64,000 bases of DNA from Chakrabartia godavariana (GCA_005518185.1 RKSN01000002.1:850452-914451); one strand, 5' to 3'; shown: positions 45,361 to 54,224, counted from the first letter of the stretch. Numbers and translations are program-made. The notes: generated by a model not told the origin, from the sequence alone.

Positions 45361-46431
45361 ATGACGATCCTCACCCGCGCCACGTTCGTTGCCCCGGCCC
45401 TCGGGTGGATCCTCCTCCTCGCAGGACACGCGCTGGCGCTGCCGCCACTTTTCACCGGGCTGGTGCTGGTGGGCGTGGTGCTCGCCGCCGTCCACCATGC
45501 CGAAACGGTCGCGCACCGGGTGGGGGAGCCGTTCGGGACGCTGATCCTTGCGGTCGCGGTCACCGTGATTGAACTTGGGCTGATCCTCTCGCTGATGCTC
45601 GCCAACCGGGAAGCCGCGACAACGCTGGCGCGGGACACGGTGTTTGCGGCGTCGATGATCATCCTGAACCTGCTGCTCGGCCTGTGCCTTGTGGCTGGCG
45701 CGCGGCACCAGAAGGAGGCACGCTTCACCCGCACGGGCGCGACCGCCGCGCTTTCCACGCTTGCCACGCTGATGGTGCTGACGCTGATCCTGCCCAATGC
45801 GACGACGAGCGTGCCGGGACCTGTCTTTTCGGCAAGCCAGCTCGCCTTCGTCGCGGCCTTCTCGCTGCTGCTCTATCTGACATTTGTTTTCGTGCAGACG
45901 GTGGGCAACCGGGATTATTTCCTGCCCAAGGGCGATCTGGAAATGGCGCCCGACGCGCATGCCGCGCCGCCGTCCGACCGGGAGGCATGGACCAGCTTCG
46001 CAGCACTCCTCGCCTGTCTGGGTGCCGTCGTCCTGCTGGCGAAGTCGCTCTCAAAGCCGCTGGAGGTCACGATTGCACAGGCGGGCGCCCCGCACGCGCT
46101 GGTCGGCGTTGCAATTGCCGCACTCGTCCTTCTGCCGGAAAGCATCGCTGCGGTGCGCGCGGCCAATGCAAACCGCCTGCAAACGAGCCTCAACCTCGCA
46201 CTCGGCTCCGCGCTGGCGACGATCGGGCTGACCATCCCTGCAGTCGCGGTGGCGTCCATCTGGCTCGATCTGCCATTGGCGCTGGGCCTCGATGCGAAGG
46301 GGACGATCCTGCTGGCGCTCACCCTCTTCGTCGCCGCCCTCTCCCTCGCGCGCGGACGCACGACCGTGCTTCACGGCGCAGTGCACCTGACGATCTTCGC
46401 GGCCTATCTGGTGATGACGGTGCTGCCTTAG
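45361..46431 (+). CDS. chaA: Ca2+/H+ (cation/proton) antiporter, ChaA-like
   Basis: A 356-residue inner membrane exchanger of the CaCA superfamily with about 11 helices. The two inverted-repeat signatures are seen: AVHHAETVAHRVGEPFGTL followed by VIELGLILS, and ALVLLPESIAAVRAANANRL followed by NLALGSALATIGLTIP. It would expel Ca2+ or Na+/K+ for protons. The ATG at 45361 has no strong ribosome site. No regulatory genes flank it. Confidence 0.87.
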   Translation: MTILTRATFVAPALGWILLLAGHALALPPLFTGLVLVGVVLAAVHHAETVAHRVGEPFGTLILAVAVTVIELGLILSLMLANREAATTLARDTVFAASMIILNLLLGLCLVAGARHQKEARFTRTGATAALSTLATLMVLTLILPNATTSVPGPVFSASQLAFVAAFSLLLYLTFVFVQTVGNRDYFLPKGDLEMAPDAHAAPPSDREAWTSFAALLACLGAVVLLAKSLSKPLEVTIAQAGAPHALVGVAIAALVLLPESIAAVRAANANRLQTSLNLALGSALATIGLTIPAVAVASIWLDLPLALGLDAKGTILLALTLFVAALSLARGRTTVLHGAVHLTIFAAYLVMTVLP

Positions 46432-46443
46432 AGCATCCGTTGA

Positions 46444-46529
46444 TGGTGGACAGGGCTGGATTCGAACCAGCGTACGCTTGCGCGGGCAGATTTACAGTCT
46501 GCTGCCTTTAACCACTCGGCCACCTGTCC
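46444..46529 (-). tRNA. tRNA-Tyr (anticodon GTA)
   Basis: The minus strand folds into a type II cloverleaf with a long variable arm: acceptor GGACAGG/CCTGTCC, anticodon stem GCAGA/TCTGC with loop CTGTAAA (anticodon GTA), variable arm around GCGCAAGCG, and T-arm GCTGG-TTCGAAT-CCAGC. The CCA end is encoded (46444-46446). It is convergent with the antiporter gene. Confidence 0.95.
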
Positions 46530-46603
46530 CCAGGCGTCGCACCGCGGCGGGCCGCCAATGCGAGAGGCGGCCTCATGGCGAAGCGACGCGGCGCTGTCAA
46601 TCG

Positions 46604-47275
46604 TCAGTCGTGGATTGTCAGCCATTCTTGTGACGGCGCGCGATTGGCGCGCAGGCTGTTGGCGGGATCATCGGGGTCCTTGTAGCCAATCGACATGCCC
46701 GTCCACAGGATGCGGTTGTCAGGCAGGCCGAGGAAGCTGCCGATGGTCTTCGGGTAGACTGCCCAGCATTCCTGCGGGCAGCTGTCGAGCCCGGCTTCGC
46801 ACAGGAGGAGCATGATCGAATTGAGGAGCGCGCCCGCATCCGCCCATTGCGGCAGGCCCATCTGCCGGTCGAGCGAGATGAACAGGCCCACGGGGGCGCC
46901 AAAGAACTGGAAGTTGCGCGAGAACCACATGGCGCGGCCCATCTTGTCCTCCCGCGGGATGTTGAGCGAGGTGTAGAGCATCTCGCCCACCTCTGCGCGG
47001 CGGCCTTCCCAGGGCTGGGTCAGGCCGGACGGGTAGATGGGATATTCGGGCGTCTCGCTTTCGCGATTGGCGATCTTTTCGGCCATGATTGTCTTGAGCT
47101 TCGCGATCGACTCGCCGTGGACGATATCGACATGCCAGGGCTGAAGATTGCCACCGGACGCCGCGCGCGAGGCGCGCTCGACAATGTCCTTTACCAGAGC
47201 CGGATCCACCGGCTTATCGAGAAAACCGCGCACCGAACGACGATAGTCAACGGCTTCCGAGACGTTCATGGACAT
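46604..47275 (-). CDS. Nitroreductase family FMN protein
   Basis: A 223-residue protein of the nitroreductase fold. YRRSVRGFLDKPVD is the N-terminal FMN-phosphate loop, ASRAASGGNLQPWHVDIV the second FMN contact, and LDSCPQECWAVYPKTI and WTGMSIGYKDPDDP the C-terminal part. Family members reduce nitro groups, quinones or enones with NAD(P)H. AAGGAG precedes the ATG at 47275. It is divergent from the thiolase gene, and the shared gap carries one of the four common palindromes of the acyl-CoA island. Confidence 0.87.
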   Translation of the reverse strand: MSMNVSEAVDYRRSVRGFLDKPVDPALVKDIVERASRAASGGNLQPWHVDIVHGESIAKLKTIMAEKIANRESETPEYPIYPSGLTQPWEGRRAEVGEMLYTSLNIPREDKMGRAMWFSRNFQFFGAPVGLFISLDRQMGLPQWADAGALLNSIMLLLCEAGLDSCPQECWAVYPKTIGSFLGLPDNRILWTGMSIGYKDPDDPANSLRANRAPSQEWLTIHD

Positions 47276-47346
47276 GCTCTCCTTCGCTTGGCCTTCGCTC
47301 GGCCATCCCCCGGCCTGTTACTGCTGTCAGGCCCTGCAACTTTCCC

Positions 47347-47362
47347 TTGCCGTAAACGTCAA
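47347..47362. promoter_or_regulatory. LiuR-like operator 1 (thiolase/nitroreductase)
   Basis: TTGCCGTAAACGTCAA, a near-palindrome with half-sites TTG[C]CGT and ACGTCAA around AA. It lies in the divergent promoter region, 50 bases before the thiolase ATG. Three more copies with the same design lie in front of acyl-CoA genes at 53299, 59047 and 61468. Confidence 0.55.
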
Positions 47363-47411
47363 ACTGCGCAAGTGAATTTGAAAACCACCCCCTTTGGAGA
47401 GGAATCAGGAC

Positions 47412-48584
47412 ATGGCCACTGCCTATATTGTCGATGCCGTCCGCACCGCTGGCGGCCGCCGCAACGGGAAACTTGCCGGATGGCATCCGGTCGACCTTGC
47501 GGCAACCACGCTCGACACGCTCGTCGCCCGCACCGGCATGGACGGCGCGAAGATCGACGACGTCATCATGGGCTGCGTGACGCAGGCGGGCCAGCAGGCG
47601 ATGCAGGTCGGCCGCAATGCCGTGCTTGCCGCCAAGAACATTCCGGACAGCGTCCCCGCCGTCACCATCGACCGCCAGTGCGGCTCGTCGCAGCAGGCGA
47701 TGCAGTTTGCGGCGCAGGCCGTCATGTCGGGCACGATGGACGTCGTCATCGCCTCGGGCGTCGAATCGATGACGCGCGTGCCGATGGGCTCCAACGCGAT
47801 GTTCCACATGAAGGAAGGCCTCGGCCACTATAAGTCGCCGCGCCTTGACGAGAAATATCCCGGCATCATGTTCAGCCAGTTCATGGGCGCCGAAATGATC
47901 GTGAAGAAGCACGGCTTCTCCAAGGACGATCTCGATCAATTTGCGCTGAAGAGCCACCTGAACGCGATTGCCGCGACCAACGCCGGGCTGTTCAACGATG
48001 AGATCGTCGTCGTCGATGTGGAAACGCCCGAAGGCGTCATCCAGCACAATGTCGATGAAGGCATCCGCTTCGATGCGACGCTGGAAAGCATTGCGGGCGT
48101 GAAGCTGCTTCAGGAAGGCGGTTCGCTGACCGCGGCTTCCTCCTCGCAGATCTGCGACGGGTCTTCGGCCGTCATGATCGTGTCGGAACAGGCGCTCAAG
48201 GATTATGGCCTGACGCCGATTGCGCGCATCCACAATCTGACCGTGACCGCGGGTGACCCGGTCATCATGCTCGAAGAACCGCTGTTCGCGACCGATCGCG
48301 CCCTGCAGCGCGCGGGCATGAAGATCAGCGACATCGACGCCTATGAAGTCAACGAAGCCTTCGCCTCGGTCCCGCTCGCCTGGCTCAAGCACACGGGTGC
48401 CGATCCGGAGAAGCTCAACGTCCATGGCGGTGCCATCGCACTCGGCCACCCGCTCGGCGCCTCGGGCACCAAGCTGATGGCGACGCTGCTCGGCGTGCTC
48501 AAGGCCAAGGGCGGCAAATACGGCCTCCAGACGATGTGCGAAGGCGGCGGCGTCGCCAACGTGACGATCGTCGAGCGGCTCTAG
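47412..48584 (+). CDS. Acetyl-CoA C-acyltransferase (thiolase)
   Basis: A 390-residue thiolase that cleaves 3-oxoacyl-CoA with CoA in the last beta-oxidation step. The nucleophile is Cys90 in DRQCGSSQQA. GGAIALGHPLGASG carries the conserved His and CEGGGVANV the second Cys of the C-terminal CxG motif. The start at 47412 (MATAYIVDAVRTAGGRR) follows an AGGA site. The next genes on the strand, a type II 3-hydroxyacyl-CoA dehydrogenase and a thioesterase, fit a degradative operon, although a palindromic repeat lies between. Confidence 0.9.
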   Translation: MATAYIVDAVRTAGGRRNGKLAGWHPVDLAATTLDTLVARTGMDGAKIDDVIMGCVTQAGQQAMQVGRNAVLAAKNIPDSVPAVTIDRQCGSSQQAMQFAAQAVMSGTMDVVIASGVESMTRVPMGSNAMFHMKEGLGHYKSPRLDEKYPGIMFSQFMGAEMIVKKHGFSKDDLDQFALKSHLNAIAATNAGLFNDEIVVVDVETPEGVIQHNVDEGIRFDATLESIAGVKLLQEGGSLTAASSSQICDGSSAVMIVSEQALKDYGLTPIARIHNLTVTAGDPVIMLEEPLFATDRALQRAGMKISDIDAYEVNEAFASVPLAWLKHTGADPEKLNVHGGAIALGHPLGASGTKLMATLLGVLKAKGGKYGLQTMCEGGGVANVTIVERL

Positions 48585-48596
48585 GACCCCATTTCC

Positions 48597-48684
48597 CGCT
48601 CAGGCTGAGCCTGTCGAAGCCCCGTCCTTTCGCTTTGGACCAAAGGTGAAGGACCACCCTTCGACAAGCTCAGGGTGAGCGGCG
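48597..48684. repeat. Paired palindromic repeat, family B
   Basis: Left arm CTCAGGCTGAGCCTGTCGAA and right arm TTCGACAAGCTCAGGGTGAG, with the spacer CTTTCGCTTT...AAAGGTGAAGG also partly inverted. It lies between the thiolase and SDR genes on the same strand. Confidence 0.8.
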
Positions 48685-48712
48685 TTTTTGTTCATCTGAA
48701 AGGACCAGACAT

Positions 48713-49495
48713 ATGAAACTCGATTCCTCCATTTCTGCTGTCATCACCGGCGGTGCCTCGGGCCTTGGTGCCGCCACCGCCCGCGCGCTCGCGGCCAAGG
48801 GTGTGAAGGTCGCCATCTTCGACCTTCAGGCCGAAAAGGGCGAAGCCATCGCCAAGGAACTCGGCGGCGTGTTCTGCGAAGTGAACGTGACCGACGATGC
48901 GTCGGTCGACGCCGGTTTTGAAAAGGCCCGCGCGGCCATCGGGCAGGAGCGCATCTTGGTGAACTGCGCCGGCACCGGCAACGCGATCAAGACCGCCAGC
49001 CGTTCGAAGGAAGATGGCTCGATCAAGCACTTCCCGCTCGATGCGTTCAACTGGATCGTCCAGATCAACCTTGTCGGCACCTTCCGCTGCATCGCCAAGT
49101 CGGCGGCCGGCATGATGACGCTGCCGGTGCTGGAAGACGGCGATCGTGGCGCCATCGTCAACACCGCGTCGGTCGCGGCCGAAGACGGCCAGATGGGTCA
49201 GGCGGCCTATTCGGCCTCGAAGGGCGGCGTTGTGGGCATGACGCTCCCCATTGCGCGTGACCTCGCCAGCGAGAACATCCGCGTCAACACGATCCTGCCG
49301 GGCATCTTCGATACCCCGCTCCTCGCCGGCGCGCCGCAGAACGTCCGCGATGCGCTCGGTGCCTCGGTTCTCAATCCGAAGCGTCTCGGCAATCCGGTCG
49401 AATATGCCCAGCTGGCCATGACGATGATCGAGTGCGGCTATTTCAACGGTGAAGATGTTCGCCTTGACGGCGGCATCCGCATGACGCCGCGTTGA
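48713..49495 (+). CDS. SDR, probable type II 3-hydroxyacyl-CoA dehydrogenase
   Basis: A 260-residue short-chain dehydrogenase. TGGASGLGAATARAL is the nucleotide loop, NCAGTGNAI the NAG motif variant, and S...YSASKGG the catalytic Tyr/Lys. The extra segment RSKEDGSIKHFPLDAFNWIV, long relative to generic SDRs, and LPGIFDTPLLAGAPQNVR match the HSD17B10/type II HADH group that oxidises 3-hydroxyacyl-CoA with NAD+. It follows the thiolase on the same strand and precedes a thioesterase. Confidence 0.87.
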   Translation: MKLDSSISAVITGGASGLGAATARALAAKGVKVAIFDLQAEKGEAIAKELGGVFCEVNVTDDASVDAGFEKARAAIGQERILVNCAGTGNAIKTASRSKEDGSIKHFPLDAFNWIVQINLVGTFRCIAKSAAGMMTLPVLEDGDRGAIVNTASVAAEDGQMGQAAYSASKGGVVGMTLPIARDLASENIRVNTILPGIFDTPLLAGAPQNVRDALGASVLNPKRLGNPVEYAQLAMTMIECGYFNGEDVRLDGGIRMTPR

Positions 49496-49511
49496 TCTGA
49501 CACGAACAGGA

Positions 49512-49543
49512 GCCCCGCCTGCGTCAAGCGGGCGGGGCATTTT
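49512..49543 (+). terminator. Probable rho-independent terminator after SDR gene
   Basis: GCCCCGCC (49512-49519) and GGCGGGGC (49531-49538) form a GC-rich hairpin followed by ATTTT. It ends only one base before the thioesterase ATG at 49545, so the same hairpin could also limit ribosome access to that gene. Confidence 0.55.
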
Positions 49544-49544
49544 C

Positions 49545-49982
49545 ATGCCCAAGCCCACGCCGCAGCGCCTCGATCCGTCGATCTACCCCGTGACCATGAT
49601 CGCGAACACGCGCTTTCAGGACATGGACATTAATGGCCACCTGAACAACGTCGCCTTCGCGTCGCTGTTCGAGAATGCGCGCGTACAGCTCAACCGCAAC
49701 GTCCGCCCTTGGGCCGACCGCCCGGCGAATGAGCGGACCATGGTGGCGGCGGTCGAGATCAACTATCTGCGCGAGGGCAATTTTCCCGACGATGTGACCA
49801 TCTGTTCGGGCATCGGCCGCATCGGCACCTCCAGCTGGACCATCGAACAGGCCATGTTCCAGAACGGCCACTGCATCGCGACGTGTGACACCGTGGTCGT
49901 GTGCCGGACGGACAATGAGGCCAAGCCGCTCCGGGCGGAGATCGTTGAGGGACTAAAGGCGCAGATGGTGCGGGTGGGCTGA
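49545..49982 (+). CDS. Acyl-CoA thioesterase (4HBT/hotdog fold)
   Basis: A 145-residue hotdog protein. NTRFQDMDINGHLNNVAFAS carries the DxDxxGHxNN pattern of 4-hydroxybenzoyl-CoA-type thioesterases, with the Asp-Gly-His core; VEINYLREGNFPDDV is the next strand. It hydrolyses acyl-CoA to the acid and CoA. It lies directly after a hairpin terminator; no good ribosome site is seen, so expression may be weak or controlled. Confidence 0.85.
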   Translation: MPKPTPQRLDPSIYPVTMIANTRFQDMDINGHLNNVAFASLFENARVQLNRNVRPWADRPANERTMVAAVEINYLREGNFPDDVTICSGIGRIGTSSWTIEQAMFQNGHCIATCDTVVVCRTDNEAKPLRAEIVEGLKAQMVRVG

Positions 49983-49992
49983 GCCCGATACT

Positions 49993-50166
49993 GTCATCCT
50001 GAACTTGTTTCAGGATCCATTGGCATCGCAAATCACAAGTTCGCGCAGAGGCGCAGCGGCATCCCGTGCCTGAGACGAGCCCAGCCATTGCTCTGCATGC
50101 TCTGCGCCTCTCAGCGGACCATCTGCTGCCCGTGTTCATGGATGCTGAAACAAGTTCAGCATGACG
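49993..50166. repeat. Paired palindromic repeat, family A
   Basis: Left palindrome at 49993-50020 (ATCCTGAACTTGTTTCAGGAT) and right palindrome at 50138-50166 (ATGCTGAAACAAGTTCAGCAT), about 117 bases apart. The interior (50021-50137) has no gene. The copy lies between convergent thioesterase and crotonase genes. Confidence 0.82.
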
Positions 50167-50172
50167 GGTCGC

Positions 50173-50976
50173 TCACTCCGCGAAGTTCGGTTTCCGCTTT
50201 TGCATTTCCGCCATCACCGCTTCGATCTGGTTGGGGGTGCGGATGACCTTGATCTGCTCATCGCTTTCGGCCTGAAGCAGCTCGGCGTCGGTGGCGTCGC
50301 CCATCAGGTTGCACAGGCGCTTGGCACCGCGCATGGCGTGCGGGTTCTTGTTGGCGATGACGCGGGCCAGCTCCATCGCCTTGGCATGCGGATCATCCGA
50401 GACATGCGTGGCAAAGCCCATCTCCTTGGCTTCCACACCGTTGAACTCCCGGTTGGTGTAGATCATCTCGCGCAGCACATCGTCGCGCACCTGCCCGCGC
50501 CACAGCGGCATTCCGGCGACGTCGGGGACGAGACCCCACTTCATTTCCATGATCGCTATGCGCGTGTCCGGGTGGACGATGCGGATATCGGCGGCGGCCA
50601 TGATCTGGCTGCCCGCACCGAACGCCACGCCATGCACGGCGGCGATCACCGGCACCGGCAGTTCACGCCATCCCCAGGCGGCATATTGCGCGTTGTTGGC
50701 AATGCCGCGCGTCCGGTCCGCGAGCGATCCACCGGCGCTGCTGGCACCCGGATCGCGTTCCGACTGAAGGCTCGACAGATCAAGCCCCGCACAAAAGGCG
50801 CGCCCTTCCCCCGACAGCACGACGACGCGCAGGCCCGGCGTCGCATTGAGCGTGTCGATGGCCTCAACCAGCGCATTCCACTGCGTGCCATCAAGCGCAT
50901 TCATCTTGTCCACGCGCGTCATGCGGACATCGGCGATGCCATCTTCCAGCATGGTGATCGAAATGCGGTCGTTCAT
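50173..50976 (-). CDS. Enoyl-CoA hydratase/isomerase family protein (crotonase)
   Basis: A 267-residue crotonase-fold protein. GEGRAFCAGLDLSSLQ is the first oxyanion strand, VHGVAFGAGSQIMAAADIRI the second, and MEMKWGLVPDVAG the active-site region. The usual Glu pair of hydratases is only partly kept (Glu in MEMKWG, Asp instead of Glu/Gly in VPDVAG), which is closer to crotonase subfamilies with isomerase or unknown activity. It is read in the same direction as the isomerase-like and acyl-CoA synthetase genes upstream. Confidence 0.85.
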   Translation of the reverse strand: MNDRISITMLEDGIADVRMTRVDKMNALDGTQWNALVEAIDTLNATPGLRVVVLSGEGRAFCAGLDLSSLQSERDPGASSAGGSLADRTRGIANNAQYAAWGWRELPVPVIAAVHGVAFGAGSQIMAAADIRIVHPDTRIAIMEMKWGLVPDVAGMPLWRGQVRDDVLREMIYTNREFNGVEAKEMGFATHVSDDPHAKAMELARVIANKNPHAMRGAKRLCNLMGDATDAELLQAESDEQIKVIRTPNQIEAVMAEMQKRKPNFAE

Positions 50977-50997
50977 CGTCCAGTCTCCTCAACAACC

Positions 50998-51083
50998 CGT
51001 TTGGGCTGAGCTTGTCGAAGCCCTGTCCTTCCTGTTCAGGTGCCAAGAAAAGGACAGCCCCTCGACAGGCTCAGGGCAAATGG
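50998..51083. repeat. Paired palindromic repeat, family B
   Basis: Left arm GGGCTGAGCTTGTCGAAGCCC, right arm GCCCCTCGACAGGCTCAGGG (shortened), between the crotonase and isomerase-like genes on the same strand. It could act as a processing stem in the operon. Confidence 0.8.
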
Positions 51084-51104
51084 CTGGTTCTATCCCACAG
51101 TGGT

Positions 51105-51716
51105 TTATCTCGTCAGTGCGGCCTCAACCAAGGGCAGCTGGTCATTGCCGAAATACATGTCGGTCCCGTCCACAAAGATCGTGGGCGAGCCATAGCCGCC
51201 GCGCGCCACCAGTTCATCGGTGTTGCCCCGCAGGCGCAGCTTGTTGGCATCGGTGACCGAGGCCGCGCGGATCGCCGCGCCATCAAGGCCTGCCGATGTT
51301 GCCACAGCCACCAGCACGTCCGGGTCGTCCAGATTTTCCTGACGCCCGAAATAGCTTTCAAACGCCGCCGTCGCAAAGGCCCGGAGCGCCGCCTGATCCT
51401 CCTCCAGCGCGCAGGCCATGCGCATGGCGTTCACGCTCTTGGCGGGATGGTGGACACTTGGAAAGTTCATGGAAACGCCCGCCAGACGCGCCCAGTCGCT
51501 GAGCACCTTCCAGCTGTGCAGCACGCGCCGGTTGTTCGGGTCCTCACGCGAGGCATAGACCGCCGGGTTGACCGCATTGAACACGCCACCGACGAGGATG
51601 GGCCGCAGCACGGCGGCCTCGCCCGTCCGCTCCAGCATCGGCCAGAGATTGGCGAACGCCAGTCGCGTCCACGGACTGGACAGGTCGAAGAAGAACTCGA
51701 CGCGCGCGTCGCTCAC
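51105..51716 (-). CDS. DsbA-family / 2-hydroxychromene-2-carboxylate isomerase-like protein
   Basis: A 203-residue thioredoxin-like protein of the GST-kappa/HCCA isomerase type. The N-terminus VEFFFDLSSPWTRLAFANL has Ser in place of the DsbA Cys, as in isomerases that use glutathione, and VARGGYGSPTIFVDGTDMYFG is the C-terminal cis-Pro region. I chose the GTG at 51716, whose sequence overlaps the stop of the acyl-CoA synthetase gene (GTGA). Homologues isomerise aromatic degradation intermediates; here the substrate is unknown. Confidence 0.82.
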   Translation of the reverse strand: MSDARVEFFFDLSSPWTRLAFANLWPMLERTGEAAVLRPILVGGVFNAVNPAVYASREDPNNRRVLHSWKVLSDWARLAGVSMNFPSVHHPAKSVNAMRMACALEEDQAALRAFATAAFESYFGRQENLDDPDVLVAVATSAGLDGAAIRAASVTDANKLRLRGNTDELVARGGYGSPTIFVDGTDMYFGNDQLPLVEAALTR

Positions 51717-53254
51717 TTCTTCGCCTTTTCCCAATATTGGTCGCGCAGCAGGCGCTTGTAGAGCTTGCCCGTGTCATGCCGCGGCAGCTCGGCAAGGAAA
51801 TCGATCCGGCGCGGGATTTTCACGCCCGACAATTTCTCGCGCGCATAGTCAGTCAGCTCGGCACGGAAGGCGTCGTTGGCGTGCGCCATGTCGATCGGCT
51901 GGATGACCGCGATCACCTCTTCGCCCATTTCCTCATGCGGGCCGCCGATGACGGCGACGTCCTGCACCTTCGGGTGCGTGACGAGGTGGTTTTCGATCTC
52001 CTGCGGGTAGATGTTCACCCCGCCCGAAATGATCATGAAGCTCTTGCGGTCGGTGAGGAAGAGATAGCCGTCCTCATCCATCCAGCCCACATCGCCGAGC
52101 GTTGACCAGCCCTTCGAATTGCGGCTCGACTTCGTCTTCTCGTCATCGCCGTGATATTCAAAGACGCTGTCGCTTTCGAAGAAGACGGTGCCTTCGCTGC
52201 GCGGGGGCAGTTCGGTCTCATTGTCCTCGGCCATGATGTGGGCGATGCCCGTCACCGCCTTGCCGACCGAGCCGGCGCCTTCCTTGTCGGCGAGCCGCAG
52301 CCAGTCGGCCGAGCCAATATAGGTGAAGCCATTGCCTTCGGACCCGGCATAATATTCCTCAAGCACCGGGCCCCACCAGTCGATCATCGCGCGCTTGACC
52401 GGCATCGGGCACGGGGCGGCGGCGTGGATCGCGCAGTTGAGCGTCGAAGTGTCGTATTTGTGGCGCACCTCCTCGGGCAGCTTGAGCATGCGGACGAAAT
52501 GCGTCGGCACCCACTGGCTGCACGTCACCTTGTACTTCTCGATGGCAGCAAGCGCGCCTTCGGCATCGAACTTCTTCATCATGACGACGGTGCCGCCAAT
52601 CTTGTGCACCGTCATCGACCAGCGCAGCGGCGCAGCGTGATAAAGCGGCGCAGGCGAGAGGTAGATGCTGTCCGGCGTGAAGCGGAACAGGCCCATGGCG
52701 AGCGCGACGAGGCTGTTTGACTGATCAATGGCGGGGTCTTCGGGCAGCGGAATGCGCACGCCCTTGGGCCGCCCCGTCGTCCCCGAAGAATAGAGCATGT
52801 CGACGCCCGCGCGCTCATCGGGCACGGGTTCGGCCGGCATCGGGGCGATCGCGTCTTCGAACGAGCCATAGCCGTCGACCGGACCGCCAAGCGAATAGCG
52901 TTCCACCTGCGTGGAGAAGTGCGCGGCCGGCCCCGACAGGCTGCCCGAGATCACGAAAATCTTCGCGCCCGAATTTTCGAGGATGTAATCCGTCTCGTCC
53001 GCCGTCAGCCGTGAGGAGATGCACACATAGCGCAGGCCCGCCCGCTGCGCGCCCCAGGTGAGGTTGTAATAATCGGGTGTGTTTTCCAGCATAAAAGCGA
53101 CCACGTCATCATGCCCGAGCCCGCGCTGGCGGAAGAATTGCGCGACCTTGTTCGACGCATCATCCAGCTGCTTGTAGGTCCGCGTTTCGCCGGTTTCCGC
53201 GACGATGATGGCGGGTTTGTCGGGCGTGCTTTTCGCATGAAAAAATGGGTGCAT
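51713..53254 (-). CDS. Acyl-CoA synthetase (AMP-forming)
   Basis: A 513-residue ANL-superfamily ligase that activates a carboxylic acid to its CoA ester with ATP. The P-loop YSSGTTGRPKGVRIP, the motif GWSTLGDVGWMDEDGYLF (A8 region) and the hinge DRKSFMIISGGVNIYPQEIE are complete, and the catalytic Lys is in ETGKLYKRLL near the end. It opens a minus-strand unit with the HCCA isomerase-like and crotonase genes. A LiuR-like palindrome lies in the divergent promoter. Confidence 0.9.
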   Translation of the reverse strand: MHPFFHAKSTPDKPAIIVAETGETRTYKQLDDASNKVAQFFRQRGLGHDDVVAFMLENTPDYYNLTWGAQRAGLRYVCISSRLTADETDYILENSGAKIFVISGSLSGPAAHFSTQVERYSLGGPVDGYGSFEDAIAPMPAEPVPDERAGVDMLYSSGTTGRPKGVRIPLPEDPAIDQSNSLVALAMGLFRFTPDSIYLSPAPLYHAAPLRWSMTVHKIGGTVVMMKKFDAEGALAAIEKYKVTCSQWVPTHFVRMLKLPEEVRHKYDTSTLNCAIHAAAPCPMPVKRAMIDWWGPVLEEYYAGSEGNGFTYIGSADWLRLADKEGAGSVGKAVTGIAHIMAEDNETELPPRSEGTVFFESDSVFEYHGDDEKTKSSRNSKGWSTLGDVGWMDEDGYLFLTDRKSFMIISGGVNIYPQEIENHLVTHPKVQDVAVIGGPHEEMGEEVIAVIQPIDMAHANDAFRAELTDYAREKLSGVKIPRRIDFLAELPRHDTGKLYKRLLRDQYWEKAKK

Positions 53255-53298
53255 GACGCTGGACAGTCCTCTCTCGAATTTTGTTCGATTCTTTGAGG

Positions 53299-53314
53299 TT
53301 TACGTTTACGTGAG
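53299..53314. promoter_or_regulatory. LiuR-like operator 2 (acyl-CoA synthetase/PaaI)
   Basis: TTTACGTTTACGTGAG on the plus strand, CTCACGTAAACGTAAA on the minus. It lies in the 126-base divergent gap between the acyl-CoA synthetase and the PaaI thioesterase genes and shares the ACGTAAACGT core with operator 4. Confidence 0.6.
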
Positions 53315-53380
53315 GGTTTGAGAAGAATGCAACTGGCGTCCGTCATAGGGGACGGCATCAATCGGAGTTGAGCGCGGCGC

Positions 53381-53815
53381 ATGGAAGAGTTTCCGCCCGA
53401 ATTTGATCCGGCACGTCTGATCAAGATGATGTCAAAAAATGGGCACAACAAGCTGATCGGCACGCAATATCACGCGCACGGTGACAGCTGGTGCGAGCTT
53501 GCCCTGCCCTATAGCGAGACGCTCATCACCGACAGCGACACGCGCATCCTCGCCTCCGGCCCCATCTTCACGCTGATGGACATGGTGACCAGCATGTCGA
53601 TCTGGCTGAAGACCGGCACATTTCAGCCACAGGCCACGCTTGATCTGCGCATCGACTATCTCCGCCCCGCCCGGCCCGGCAATACCGTCATCGGGCGCGG
53701 CGAATGCTATCACGTGACCAAATCCATCGCCTTCATCCGCGGCACCGCGCATGACGGCGATCCCGACAAACCCATCGCCCATGTCGCGGGCACCTATTTC
53801 TTCACGGCAAGCTGA
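53381..53815 (+). CDS. PaaI-type thioesterase
   Basis: A 144-residue hotdog-fold thioesterase of the PaaI group. ASGPIFTLMDMVTSMSIWLK is the catalytic-helix region (Asp in LMDM) and QATLDLRIDYLRPARPGNTV the second family block. It hydrolyses acyl- or aryl-acyl-CoA, probably to rescue CoA. It is divergent from the acyl-CoA synthetase and overlaps the next PaaI paralogue by one base (TGATG). Confidence 0.84.
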   Translation: MEEFPPEFDPARLIKMMSKNGHNKLIGTQYHAHGDSWCELALPYSETLITDSDTRILASGPIFTLMDMVTSMSIWLKTGTFQPQATLDLRIDYLRPARPGNTVIGRGECYHVTKSIAFIRGTAHDGDPDKPIAHVAGTYFFTAS

Positions 53816-54213
53816 TGCGTCTCGAAACCTCTCCCTACGGCCGGACGATGGGCTTCACCGCAGAGCGCGATGCGGACGGTCGCCTCGTCATTGCCATGCC
53901 CTATTCGGACGGTGTGCGCGGCCGCCCCGGCTTCGTCCATGGCGGCGCACTGGCCGGCCTTCTGGAAACGGTCGCTTATGCCACCTTGTCCGAGGCGCTG
54001 GGCGATGATGACCGGCCACACATCAAGCCCGTCAACCTGACCGCGACCTATATGCGCGGCGCAGTGGAAGCGACCACCTATGCCCGCGCGACGATCGAGC
54101 GACTGGGCAAGCGCGTGGCGAATATTGAGGCGGTCGCCTGGCAGGATGATCCGGACAAGCCCGTCGCCATCGCCCAGATCAACGTGATGCTGGACCGGAG
54201 CCGGCGATCCTAG
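53815..54213 (+). CDS. PaaI-type thioesterase (second paralogue)
   Basis: A 132-residue hotdog protein. GRPGFVHGGALAGLLETVAY is the HGG-containing catalytic motif of PaaI thioesterases and HIKPVNLTATYMRGA the neighbouring strand. It starts on the last base of the previous stop codon, so the two paralogues are coupled and may form a heteromer. The two proteins differ clearly in sequence, so this is an old duplication or two different lineages. Confidence 0.84.
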   Translation: MRLETSPYGRTMGFTAERDADGRLVIAMPYSDGVRGRPGFVHGGALAGLLETVAYATLSEALGDDDRPHIKPVNLTATYMRGAVEATTYARATIERLGKRVANIEAVAWQDDPDKPVAIAQINVMLDRSRRS

Positions 54214-54224
54214 GTCGTGACCTC

